A stretch of 64,000 bases of DNA from Beroe ovata (taxonomy: Eukaryota > Ctenophora > Nuda > Beroida > Beroidae), in the NCBI GenBank assembly GCA_946803715.1, contig CAMPET010000242.1, positions 37,283 to 101,282 on the forward strand, given 5' to 3'. Below, piece after piece: positions 39,954 to 51,200 of this stretch. The position numbers and the translations under genes are program-made. Positions within the stretch are counted from its first letter, which is position 1. The number at the start of each line of letters is the position of its first letter. Under the pieces are notes generated by a model. It was not told where the DNA came from and did not search any database. It saw only the letters and a list, made by a program, of their open reading frames with translations.

Positions 39954-41273
39954 TCACCCGCACGAATTCAATATTACTGCAACCATCTTGATTTCAGTCA
40001 AATTTTTCTCATCTGGAATGTCCGACTTAAGGACTTCGTCAAATATGTCAATTTCGTCAGACAAATAAGAGATAGTTCTAGCTTGATCATGTTCATTGGT
40101 CGAATTTTCAGCCACGGGTATAAGTAGCTTAGAAACCGGGAACTGCTCAACAATTGCTTCAGTTGTGATGAAAACAAAGCAACATTCCACACAAAAGCGT
40201 AGCCGATAATTCCCTTCGGTCGATAAGAGGACTACTTGTTCATTTTCAAACACACCATCCCTCAGTCCCGACAGAGGAATTGTGAAATTAATTTCCTTCT
40301 GATGGATGAAACTGTCTCTATTTTTGTATATCAACGGAAAGAGGTCTTCATTAGTCAGTTTTGGTGGGAGTCCAGCCATTGTAGAGAAGAAGTAATTCTG
40401 AGAGCCCAGTACCATTCGATAGAGACCTTTCGATGCCATGTCCTTGCTTTCCGCTGACTTGAGAATCACATCAAAAATAAAAGATTGTGGAACGTGTACC
40501 AGTCTAAGATGTGAAATCAGGGACTCAAGCTTGTGCTTCCTAATTGGTTCATCGTGTTCAAGCCATAGAAAGAGGAGATGAGCTGTGTACAACTCAGAGG
40601 GTGGCGCCATGTTGTCTAAGAGAGTTGTGAGAAGAGCCTCATCAAGGGTTGCCCACTCTTCTGACAGGGATTTTCTGTGGTCTATCAATCTGTGGTATTT
40701 AAACGTCTTGAGTTTTTCTAACACGACCCTTGTGATTGTGTCGTTTCTAAAGTTCATCAGGAATTTGTAATTTTGGATGAAGTTCCCAGCTTCGTCGAGG
40801 TAGGTGTTGAGGAAGACACAGCACTCCGATGTCACCCATGATACTTCATACTGACACGCTAGTTTCAGAATAATACGGATATTGTCTGCGTTTATCGTGA
40901 TTTCACCCGTGTAAAATGACCTGAAAAACTCGCTCACAAAGTCATCATACCCGTAATAATCAGTCATGACGATGACCGATGTCTCATCATCCTCGTCATC
41001 AGACTTCACCGACTCATCACTATCCGACTCATCACCGTCCCCCTCCTCTACCTCCTCGCCCAGATACCGCGCCCTCCTCCGAGCAATGATTCTGTTGATA
41101 TCCCGCTCACTGCTCATGAAGTAGCTCTCCAACACAGGGCTCTGCGTGCTGAGCACAGCTTTGCTGACCTCCACGAGGCGGTCAGAGAGAACGAGGGTGC
41201 ATCGTCCGGAGAGAATGTTGAAGTACCGAGGGAGGGATGTGGTGAGGGCGCTGGTCCACTCCTCGTGCGGCAT
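39954..41273 (-). CDS. BTB/POZ domain protein with acidic insertion, intronless
   Basis: One open frame of 439 codons. Residues about 22-145 read as a BTB domain (CTLVLSDRLVEVSKAVLSTQSPVLESYF, shown here as key positions L, V, H-equivalent K, L, S, Y/F), later followed by FFRSFYTGEITI and KLACQYEVSW, the typical end of a BTB fold. The BTB is interrupted at about residues 72-98 by a run of Asp/Glu/Ser. The following 150 residues look like the helical BACK region; no Kelch repeats follow. BTB-BACK proteins often serve as cullin-3 adaptors, and the role here is unknown. Its stop is 246 bp from the TDP2 start. No strong acceptor precedes the ATG, unlike the neighbouring genes. Confidence 0.7.
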   Translation of the reverse strand: MPHEEWTSALTTSLPRYFNILSGRCTLVLSDRLVEVSKAVLSTQSPVLESYFMSSERDINRIIARRRARYLGEEVEEGDGDESDSDESVKSDDEDDETSVIVMTDYYGYDDFVSEFFRSFYTGEITINADNIRIILKLACQYEVSWVTSECCVFLNTYLDEAGNFIQNYKFLMNFRNDTITRVVLEKLKTFKYHRLIDHRKSLSEEWATLDEALLTTLLDNMAPPSELYTAHLLFLWLEHDEPIRKHKLESLISHLRLVHVPQSFIFDVILKSAESKDMASKGLYRMVLGSQNYFFSTMAGLPPKLTNEDLFPLIYKNRDSFIHQKEINFTIPLSGLRDGVFENEQVVLLSTEGNYRLRFCVECCFVFITTEAIVEQFPVSKLLIPVAENSTNEHDQARTISYLSDEIDIFDEVLKSDIPDEKNLTEIKMVAVILNSCG

Positions 41274-41815
41274 TCTTTGTATTCTACTTCAGGAACTATT
41301 TCAGTGCCAGCTCTTTGCGATTCGGGGTGAAAATCAGGGGCTAGTAGGATGGAGTTATGAATGAGGGATGGTTTGATTTGGGCGTGGCTCTTCTGCGGAT
41401 GAAGAAGATGGGAAGAGACATGCATCATCATTATCAGTGAAAGTTTGATACTTTGATTATAGATAAACATGAACATAATGATATCATAATTACAATATAC
41501 ACAACATGAAATTCAGTATGAGCATTGATACTGAATTAAAATATGACCTATCAATAACAATTAATCAATTATGTGACCAAAAGCAAAAATCAATTACTGA
41601 CACATACACACGAAAAATGATTCCAAAGCTTTGGAATTATCTGATTCATCAACTCAAGCCCTCTAAATCATTCTCAGATAAATTGCTGCATCCTCTTACC
41701 CATAGTCATCTTAATGTTCTAAGCTATTCAGATTGTCTTTTCAAAAGAAGCTATTCTTAGCAACAGAAAAATTTGTCGTCAATTCATTCGATTTAATTCT
41801 AAATTTCATCACAAA

Positions 41816-44020
41816 TTAGTAAACTCCAGACCCCAAGATGAAAAACCTACTTTCCTCCTTGCGTATCCACTTTAATAATTTATCTATATTGTTGAGAGCC
41901 ACGGGTCTCGTCACAAATGGCGAGAAGGTACAATAAATCTCGGCATTGTTCATGAGATACCCCACCATGGACTCTCTTCCGTCCACATCGTACACAATGG
42001 ACAATTTGTGTTCCGGGTTATGGAGTTTGTCGTAGAGATGACAGTACTTGACGTGCAGCATCCTCCGATCTTCCTCAGCATTATACGGAGCCGTGTACTC
42101 AGGGCTGACGATCTGTTGCGAGCTCTGGCTCTTGTAGATAAAGTGGCGCAGGTGGGGGATCTTCGTGTCGGCGCACGTGAACGGCGACGTCAGGACGGCT
42201 TCCAGCTTGTCGAGTGTTTTGAGCGCCGTCATTTGCTCGACTATCTGCTGCTTACACTCGATAATTGTGATGTGCTGCTCTCTCTCGTTGGTGATCAGCA
42301 CGAGGCTGATGTCCCGTGTCTCGGATATGTACGAGTCGTGGACGTACAGGTATCCACCGTCATTGAAGTCCGGCAGACAGCACGGCGCCCACTTTTCACC
42401 GTGGCCCCGTGTACTCCCCGCCCTCACGTAGTTCATCAGGAGGTGAAGGTCGGCGGGTGTTATGACGTATTGCTTGGGACGGACAACGGATATTATCTGT
42501 GTTTCGTAGAGGAGGATAGCGAATACCAGCTCGGGAGAGCGGTGTGAGAGGAGCGTGTTTGCTATCTCGTTGCGGAGAGAAGACGGCATAGGCAGACACC
42601 GGTAACTGGAAACCAAGAAGCTTACATCCTTCTCAACAAAATCGATAATTCCCTTGAAAAACTTTGGCAGTCCGGTAAGTTGCCGTCGGAGATCGTAGTT
42701 CTGCCTGTTTTTGAAGAGCCGCGCCATGTGCGACTGTGTGAGGAAGAAGATTGCCTGGTTAGTCACGTACCTGAGCTGTCGTCCCAACATCTCCTCACTC
42801 TCACCCGAATCTGCCACCGCCGCGAGGATGAGCGGGCTGTGACACCGGAATACAAACACCCGGTCACACGTCCGGATACATTGCAGCTCGTCCTGGGTGT
42901 CCTGGACACAGCTGAGCAGCGCCTGCATGACGCCAAACAGTCCCACGATATTCTCCTCCTTGCCGTATCTGCTGTAGATTGGCTTTCCCGCCTCACTGAA
43001 TATGAACACGTGTTTCTGATGTGTGTACCACTCTGGTGAGTACTCCTGAGGAAGAGAGATAACGCGTGATGGATAACGCGTGAGTGGAGGAGGCGTGAGT
43101 ATAGGAGTGGGGAGAATGGGTCATTTGGGGAAAATTGAGGGAGGGACGGGATCGGAAAACGTGTTGAAGATTGAATAGATTCTCACCTTGATTTCGCATT
43201 CCGATTCTGATAACAATTCCTCCGTCAGTGCCTGTGATGTGGACCTACTCTCACTCCCGTCATCATCACTCTCTCCTGGAATAGTATGTTGTGAGATAAA
43301 CCTAATGTAGAGTGTAGGGTTTAGGGCGGGACGTATGGCATACTTGGGCAAACACTTTCTTGCAAACCCAAAGAATTTGCCAGTTATTCCCACCAACCCC
43401 CGATTAAACATCCAATTTCAGAACGTATGGATGGTATATTGTTGCTAATTACCTGGTGACACAAGAGGGAGACTGGTGGAATCTGTCCTCGGGGCGACCT
43501 CTATCGCAGCACCAGGCTCTGGCTCCGTGATAAAAGTACCCCGCATACTAGCCTCCTCCCCAGGGATCAGGTTGTCATCAGATGATGACTCCGGGGAGAA
43601 CTCTTTCCGTGGCATGACAGGTGACACGGTGATGATGTCATCATTATCCTCAACCACCACTTTCTCCTCCTCATCCACACTCAGAGAACTGATGCTGAGA
43701 GGTGATACCAGCTGGTGGGGACGGGGTGAGAGTGCCAGACTGGCCGGCACCACTCCATTCTCAATGGAACTGTCAAGAGACGAATCCGATATGTCATCGA
43801 CGATTCTCCGTGGACTTCTCAGTTCCCCGCTCTTCACGGGGTTCACAGCGTAGTCAGAGGCATTGCTCCTCGGCCGAACTCCGGGGCTTGTTTCGGGCCG
43901 TGACTCGGCATTAAGCCGCGCACGAGCTGGTGCCTCGTCTACGTCATTTTGCGGAGGAGAGCGTGGGGTGTCCGAGTTTGTAACGGATAGCGAGGATTCA
44001 CTTTCATCGGCATCACCCAT
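41816..44020 (-). CDS. MON1: Vacuolar fusion protein MON1 homologue
   Basis: Three exons: 43453-44020 (ATG), 43187-43275, 41816-43045 (TAA), 628 residues. The first 220 residues are acidic, Ser/Pro-rich and disordered, as in other MON1 proteins. The conserved region begins HQKHVFIFSEAGKPIYSRYG (human MON1A: HVFVLSEAGKPVYSRYG). It continues with QNYDLRRQLTGL, RCLPMP, FDVxLHLL-like ADLHLLMNYV, CCLPDFN, IPHLRHFIYKS and the C-terminal LLKWIRKEESRFFIL. These are the longin domains of the MON1-CCZ1 complex, the exchange factor that activates Rab7 during endosome maturation and autophagosome-lysosome fusion. Vertebrates have two paralogues (A and B) and this appears to be the single ancestral form. 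The ATG lies 8 nt after an acceptor-like CCGCTAG. Confidence 0.95.
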
Positions 44021-44405
44021 GCATTGAACTAGCGGATAGAGGTTTGGTTAAAGAATGAGGCGGATAAAATCTTTGAAAATTAATTTTACTACCAAGCTAT
44101 GAAACGCTTCTAGTTTTATAAGAGTGAATTCAAAATAGAAAAGACATTGAATAGGGGACAGTCGATGAATATCAAACAGAGAATTCCAGTCATGGATTTA
44201 TTACAATGTCGTCATATTAGTATCGACCACATGACCATAGGTCTGCTCACCCATGGAAATGATTTTGTCCCAGAGGTTTTATGATAGGTAATGTCAAATA
44301 TGGAATTAAAGTGTATAAATCATCTGAAAATCAAAAAAATGATCGATATTTTAATACCATATCAATTTTTCAACATGAAAAAATAAATTAGAATTTATTA
44401 ATAGA

Positions 44406-45696
44406 TTATCGGTATGAAAATTCTATGATATTCGGATTTTCATCAATTCTGGAGGTCTTTGATCCAGCAACTACATCTCCAATGATCCAAGCTGTGCCCC
44501 CTTCTTTCCTCATCTCCTCCACAAAGCTATCTGCATCATCACTACTCAGGCAGATTAACAACCCTCCTGATGTTTCAGACGATGTTCCCTCCAACAACCT
44601 GAAGTTCCGTCCTCCTTTCTCAATCAGCTGTTTACATACACCCGCAAAACCCGTGAAAATAGGAAGGGTGTGGATGTGAAAATCAACATCAGCTTCTTGG
44701 AATTCGGCCAAATTTCTGGAGTGTCCGAGGATTCCGAACCCGGTGACATCGGTGGCAGCATGGGCGTGGTGCTTGTGCATGAGTCGAGCAGCAGCAAGAT
44801 TCAGAGTTGTCATGGAGATGGTCGCATCGTCGTACCCCTTAACAACAGCGTCAGGGGTAATCAGTTCTTTGGCAATGTTCCAAGCAGGGGTTTCCAACGT
44901 CATCCACTGATGAAGATTGACAGCAACTTGTGTACCGATAGCCTTAGTCAGGATGATCTTATCCCCCTCTACAGCTTTGTTAGGCACGATAAACTCGTCT
45001 TTGCTGCAAACAGATGTCGCCACACCCCCAATAATCATCCAGGGATTCACTACCGTCTGTCCACCGTTTATCGTCACCCCAGCCTCCCTAGCCAGATCTC
45101 TAAACCCCTCCAGTATCATAGGAATCACAACTTTCCTCTGCTCGTTGGATAAATCCCGGGACACCCCCAGAAGTAGGAGCATGTTATCCACATCCGTCAC
45201 ACCCATGGCATACAAATCACTGAGCACGTTAGCGCACGCTATCCTACCCATGAGGTAGGGATCGTTGATGAGAGGGTAGAAGAAGTCCGTGGTCTCCACC
45301 AGGGATATACCGGGATGACGGGTGGGCAGGACACAGGAGTCCAGTCCAATCCCGATAGATCCATCCCCGGTGAGGAGAGGGGATGTGGGTTTCAGGGACT
45401 GCAAGTAGAGGAGCAGCTCTGCTTGCGGGACCTGGGTGTGAGAGACACATGGTGAGAAGGTGGTGAGAAGGTGAGAAGTTAAAGGTGGATTGGAACGACC
45501 CCGCGCGTGGGACTGGACACAAAGTTACTAACTGAGGGATTCGGATAGTGATCAATTGGCGAGGCATCAGGACGACGAATAGTTAGAAACTTGGCATATG
45601 ACATACCTTACACCCTCATCCTTTGAGTTTGGTGAAGTCTGTCAGACGGAAGTCCTTATCGAGGCCATGGTCCTCTGGCTGGAATTTCCGAGCCAT
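44406..45696 (-). CDS. SEPHS2: Selenophosphate synthetase with in-frame UGA (selenocysteine form, SPS2 type)
   Basis: Exons: 45607-45696 (ATG at 45696) and 44406-45431 (TAA), 371 residues if the UGA is read through. Exon 1 reads FRLTDFTKLKG, then TGA at 45616-45618 (codon 27), then GCK joined to VPQAEL. The catalytic site of vertebrate SEPHS2 is KG-U-GCKVPQ, so the stop falls exactly at the selenocysteine. Downstream motifs are intact: GIGLDSCV, TTDFFYPL, GRIACANVLSDLYAMGV, GGQTVVNPW, HAATDVTGFGILGHS and ETSGGLLICL. The enzyme makes monoselenophosphate from selenide and ATP for selenocysteine synthesis. Read-through needs a SECIS element in the 3' UTR, which must lie in the 385 nt before MON1; I could not identify one by eye. 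An acceptor (CTCTTAG) precedes the ATG by 9 nt. Confidence 0.93.
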
Positions 45697-45965
45697 GACC
45701 TGAACCTAAGAGGGTAGATGAGAGTAAGTTAGGTATGATAACCAATTAAACAGAAATGGTAAACTATTTTGTATGGCTGCGAGGCATTTATTAGAGCCAA
45801 ATACGGAAACATAATAAAGAGCAGAAATGATAAAATAAACTGAGTTCATTCGATGTTCATTGCAATTGAATAAAAGAAGAAATGGAAATCCAAGTCTTAA
45901 ACAGAATTGATGAGATTAAATAAATTACTGGCGTCCCACTACCAAATACAAGGCAACCCCTATCA

Positions 45966-46850
45966 TCACTTGCTCTTAGCCTTGTTCTTCATATTGGCTC
46001 GCCGAGCCTTGCCGGGTCGCTGTGGTTTGCCTCCCTTCCTCTGGTCATTCTTAGCACTCCTCTTCGGTTTACTGTGTACCCGGGAACTGAAACTCGACAC
46101 ATCCTTGTACGATTCTTGATCGTTCTTGCGAGCGTTCTTCTTTTTCCCTCCGTACCCGTACTTGGAATCCTTTGCTTTCCGTTTCCGGTTGAGACCGTCC
46201 TTTTTCTTCGGATTATCCTGCTCGATGCTGTTTATTTCAAACTCATCCATGTCTTCCTTTTCAGCTTGTCCCTTCCGGATCTTCTTCACTGATTCCAGCA
46301 TCTGTTTCTTATCATCTGCCCTCTTCTTTAACACCTCTTGCTGCACTTTCTTACCCAGTTTCTTCATCTTCCTCATTTTTGACACCTTCTCCGTTCGTTC
46401 GAGTGTCAGCTGTTTACTGACGAGTTTCTCCTTGACTCGCTTCATGTGCTCGTCGCTCTTCACCATTTCGGCAAAGTAATCCTCGGGTCGAACCGTTGGG
46501 ATATTCAGACTTTTCAGCCTTGCTATCGACTGCTGTGTTCCTATCTGACATTGCTTGTAAAACAACATTTCCTGCTTCAAATTATCGTTTACTATCGCCT
46601 TCATATCGTCCTCGGACATTTTCATGTCCACTGTGACGTCCAGGGATTCTAGCCATGGCATTTTTTTCTGAATTGACTCTAGTCGCTCCCTTAGTTTAGC
46701 GACGTTATTGACGTGTGTGACAGTTTTGATGGCGGTCTCGCTGATTTTACCGGAGGTTAGGGCCCCGGTTATCTCCATTTCTTCCACCACTCCATCTGAG
46801 TCATCGTCCTCTAGGTCCTGATCCAAGAGAGGGTTCTCCAGCACTATCAT
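45966..46850 (-). CDS. EBNA1BP2: rRNA-processing protein EBP2 homologue, intronless
   Basis: One open frame of 294 codons. An acidic N terminus is followed by the conserved core: KLRERLESIQKKMPWLESLD, then EMLFYKQC, ARLKSLNIPTVRPEDYFAEM and KSDEHMKRVKEKL. The second half is Lys/Arg-rich and coiled (KMRKMKKLGKKVQQEVLKKR), with SKYGYGGKKK and a basic tail. These are the marks of EBP2, a nucleolar 60S ribosome assembly factor acting on 27S pre-rRNA. The start follows an acceptor-like CCCCAATGTAG by 6 nt, and it lies 270 bp upstream of SPS2 on the same strand. Confidence 0.93.
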   Translation of the reverse strand: MIVLENPLLDQDLEDDDSDGVVEEMEITGALTSGKISETAIKTVTHVNNVAKLRERLESIQKKMPWLESLDVTVDMKMSEDDMKAIVNDNLKQEMLFYKQCQIGTQQSIARLKSLNIPTVRPEDYFAEMVKSDEHMKRVKEKLVSKQLTLERTEKVSKMRKMKKLGKKVQQEVLKKRADDKKQMLESVKKIRKGQAEKEDMDEFEINSIEQDNPKKKDGLNRKRKAKDSKYGYGGKKKNARKNDQESYKDVSSFSSRVHSKPKRSAKNDQRKGGKPQRPGKARRANMKNKAKSK

Positions 46851-47265
46851 GCCTACCTACATTGGGGAGAGATGAGATTAGAATCAGCACTGAGCACATA
46901 GAATCAGCACTAAATCAGTAATAAATCAGCACTGACACATAGAATAGTTATAGATCCATCTCAGAGTAATGAGTTCATTCTATTGACAGTACAATGTCCA
47001 ATATGAATGAGGATCGATCGTGTCTTGAAAAATATGATAATTGTATGCAGAGCAAGAATCGGGCTATCATAAGTTTCATTATGTCATGACAAATTGTGAT
47101 TCATCTTCAATTCAGTCCCATTCAGTCTATCCTTGTCCGAAGAATTAGACTCAAATCTCCTTGCCTCTTCCTGCAATTCGGCTATCTGTCTAACCTCTGA
47201 TCACATCACCATTCTCCGTTCTCATCATACATCTCTATTGTCAGAAAACATCGTTCGAGACATCC

Positions 47266-47829
47266 TCACGCCCATTTGAGACACCGAGTCTCTGAATGTG
47301 TTTCACCACATCTGATCGTACAGTACTTTGTCCCGCACACTATACACTTGTAAGTGGATTTATACCCGCACACGGAACAGAAATTGCGGGCCGGGAGCCG
47401 GGAAATTGGTACTCGTGCCGCGTTGTAGGATGATGTGTCGGCAGCATTTGCCGGGTCTTCCAGAATAGCCTGAAATGGTATTAGAATGAGTGGTATTAGA
47501 TACAGTGCTATTTAGAGTGGTAGGTACATTTTAGAGTGGTTTGAAAGAATTATGACACTCAGTAGGTAGCACTATAGATCATCGCGAAAAAGGCTATTTT
47601 ACTCAGAAATGAAAATTACCTGGAACGACTTCGGAAACCGCTTTTTCGTCATTTTCTTCTTTTTCTTAGCTGCCGGTTTCTCATCGAAAGCAGGAAGTTT
47701 CGCCGTACTGATATTCAAATCTTCCTGAAAATTGTCCTTGTCCAGAGATTCAATGAATCGTTTCAGTCTCAGTTTCCGCTGTGCGGTGTCAAGCACAGTC
47801 CGTGTCCGCTGAGTTCTCTTCTCAACCAT
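47266..47829 (-). CDS. ZNHIT1: Zinc finger HIT domain-containing protein 1
   Basis: Exons: 47620-47829 (ATG) and 47266-47469 (TGA), 137 residues. The N terminus EKRTQRTRTVLDTAQRKLR is the conserved helix of ZNHIT1/p18Hamlet (yeast Vps71), followed by a Lys-rich linker. The second exon encodes the HIT zinc finger: FCSVCGYKSTYKC, CGTKYC, CGETHSETRC. All eight ligands are present (seven Cys and the His). The protein is a subunit of the SRCAP/SWR1 complex that deposits H2A.Z. An upstream in-frame ATG exists at 47850, but the family start is at 47829. The acceptor-like ACACATTAG lies 21 nt before it. Confidence 0.95.
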
Positions 47830-48203
47830 GCTGCTGCACGGTGTCAACACCTAATGTGTCTCTCACAACCAAGACTCGTGACACCGTTGTGACACCGTTA
47901 CCACTACATTAGTCCTTTCCTATATGAATAGGGTGTAATTGTATTAGGAATGTCAGGATAGATATATTTGTTTCTTGTCTTTCATTGTCGGAATATCTGT
48001 TGCTATAGTACAAAAAAACAAGGCTACTGTCCATTAGCTTCTACAACACGATTATATACCGATCGAATGATTACCAAATTACACGAGTATACTACAACTT
48101 ATCGAAATTGCACTTAACAAACTTTAAAAACGAAATAAATTTGAAAAATGGAAGTTAGATGAAAATAAACTCGTTGAATACCGGATCCAAGGATCACTTG
48201 ATC

Positions 48204-51200
48204 TCAATCACGTGACCGGATCTTGTGTATGACGTCATCGAGAGTCCACACGACGCCCCGGTCAGCACAGATCTGTATTATTGTGCCCCACAACTGGTTT
48301 GTGGATAACATCTGGATGTTACCTAGGAGATTATGACGTTCATTTCATGACAGATGATCGAAGATATGGGATTGAATTTTAGGAGTCATAATTTTCGGAG
48401 TTATAATATTCTTTCTCCCCTTCTCTACTCATCACTTCATGGAATGAAATTCCGTTATGTTATCATATTATAGATTTCTGCGTAACAGAATAGGTTAAGA
48501 TTCATTGCACCCATTCAACACATTGCACGGGTGATCGTGATTACGGCAGGTTTGGATCGAATTCTGAATTCGGAATTCATTTAATTGCACGACATGAATT
48601 ATGAATTACCCCCCCCCTTCTGTTAATGAATATTTATCCAGATAAAGAGCGATTACAAAGAGCGAAATGATGATTATTCAATCTCCTCACCGAATATAAT
48701 GAGATGCTCCTTTGCTCGAGTAAGAGCTACGTTAATCCTCCGTGGACAGTCGGCGAAACCTATTCTGGTGGATCGGACACAGGATAGGATAATTATAGGT
48801 TTCTCAGCGCCCTGGACCGCATCGACAGTCGATATCTGCAAGAGGTTGGTTGGTTTTTTGTGAAATACTGACTAGATTTGCGGCATTAGCATGGGTCATG
48901 GGTTTTGAAGGAGAGAAAGTGTTCAACTCCGAATAAATCCCGAACCTTGAGCGACTTGGAGCCTGGTAGTTCCCTCTTCAGCAGGGACTCCTGGCCACGA
49001 TAGAGTGTAATCACGGCAATATCTTCCTTGCTGATATTCCGCTCTGATGTCACTGCAGCGAGCACTTCCGATATAGCTTTTACCTGCCAACATGGAGTGG
49101 GGTCATGAGGAACTCGGGTTCCCTCACGCCGCCATTTGGACGTGAGCCACTACTATATTTGACGCGGTTGCTATAGCAAGAAAAAGCGGCTTATAACTAC
49201 TGGATATCCTGCTCACTTCTGTGGCATTTGAATAACTGTCTCCGTAGCTTGTCTCTGTCCCTGAAACACTGATGAACGTGACAGCAGGAATGGGAAGGAT
49301 TGATGAGACCTCACTCTCGTTAGAAACATCGCTGATCTCCTTAGCAACATCACCGATCTCCTTAGCAACTCCATAACTTTCCTTAGCAACACCATCACTT
49401 TCCTTAGCCACGCTCACTCCGACATTCCCATCGCGGAGCTCTCCCGAGTAGAACAGCGTGTTGACAATGCTAGATATGGCGGGCGGACACCTGTATTGTG
49501 TGTTCAGGAAGATGGTTGGATACCCAAGTCGGACCAGTCTGTCGAATAGTGTCTGCTCGAGTCCCGGAGCCCCGGTTCCACTCACATGTTGGGTCTCAAC
49601 TGTGGGAGGGAGCTGCTTGGGGTCACCAACCTGGATAGCATGGAGTTTGATTATTGAGGATTTTCCCTGGATTTCAGAGAATGGAGATAAAGGAGTGATT
49701 TCAGCGAATCTGTATATTCTTACCAGTAGAAGATGCTTGCATCTAGCATTGATGAGCGGTAACAAAGACGATGGTTCAGTTACCTGGAAAATAGGCAGGT
49801 GAGAGTAGTCACTCACAATAGGGCAACTTCGGGTGGCAACTACAAAGCGTGACCATGGTAACTACTAGGCGTTACCATGGTAGCTGAAATCGGTGACATA
49901 CCTGAGACACCTCATCAAACAGGACTATGTCGTGTTCTGATACTCCTGGCGAAGAGGCACAAGTTGTCCCAACAACTTGATACCGGTCCAGAATTCCTCG
50001 TGTTTGATCCTGAGAAATACCCTTGATAATGATGTTCGAACTTTGATGTTGGCGCAATGAGGGCGTCTATTGTGTAAATTTTCTCCGATAATGAGAAAAT
50101 ATGCACTTTGCAGAATGTAATAACCTGGAACAATTGAAATCTCAATGAGACACTTTACATGTTGCATCCTCCAATCTCCATAGCTCTATGTTGGAAGAGG
50201 CCAGTTGTGTGAAAACCTAATTATTGCTCATTGAAACCTAATTGCTTTCTAACCGTTTTACATTTCCTCATATAACTCTTGAGTCTATAAGCGAGTGATA
50301 AAAACGATCAATTTCACCGTTCAACGACTTAATCAAGCTCATACCTACTTGTTTACTGTTCGTCGCTTTGATAGATTCAAACTCACTGTAATAGATCTCC
50401 ATTGTTTTAACATGGGCCACCCTGGGACCTCCTACTCTATTGCAAGCTAGGCCCAATTATTGCGGTGCAGCCATACAGCCTACGACCATTCATTGTTTGC
50501 AACCCTCTCAATCAGCTCATAATGGTTGCTTGAGAATATGATTTGAATTCCATTCCACACTCAATTCTACCAAATAATCGATCGACAGGTGCCTCTTATC
50601 ATTGCCTATTTATCAACTAGTTAATTAGATAATAATTAGCTGATTCGTTTTCGATGAAATATAATTTCTCTCTCTGTGGTTAATATAATTTCTCTCTCTG
50701 TGGTTAATATCGAACCTGTTTCGGCAATGTTCCGTGAGATACCAATTCCTGGTTTTGAACAACATAGGGTACTATTCGCTTGTGGATCCTCTTCACGCTC
50801 CCCAGCCGGGCAAAGTGCTCAAAACCAAGATCGAGTAACCTGAAAATAACCGGTGTCAAGACTGACGGAGTGCTGAAAAAGTGATGTCAGGAAACGTGGT
50901 GTCAAGGAACGTTGGAGTGAAACAAAAAATGTATCAAGGAATATTAGAATTCCAAAGATGGGATGCGGTGTCAAGGAATGCAAACACACATATTGATGTG
51001 TTGAGACTCACTTGTTGAGAATGTTATCAACAGCCACGTTGGTGGTCGAAGTGACAAGTATCTTGTTATGCGACCCACCCATCACCCTAACCAAGATAAG
51101 GATAAGTACCGCGAGCAGATAGCTTTTTCCCGACCCGAACACTCCTTGAACACATAGCACAGCTGGGCCTGTATTAATTACAAACTCAGGGAAATATTTT

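Noticed and set aside
42008-42547. 179-codon open frame on the plus strand
   Set aside because: It is antisense to the strongly conserved MON1 exon; its length reflects codon bias of that exon.
44030-44405. SECIS element by eye
   Set aside because: Several ATGA/GTGA motifs are present, but none could be paired into a convincing SECIS without folding software, so no position is claimed.
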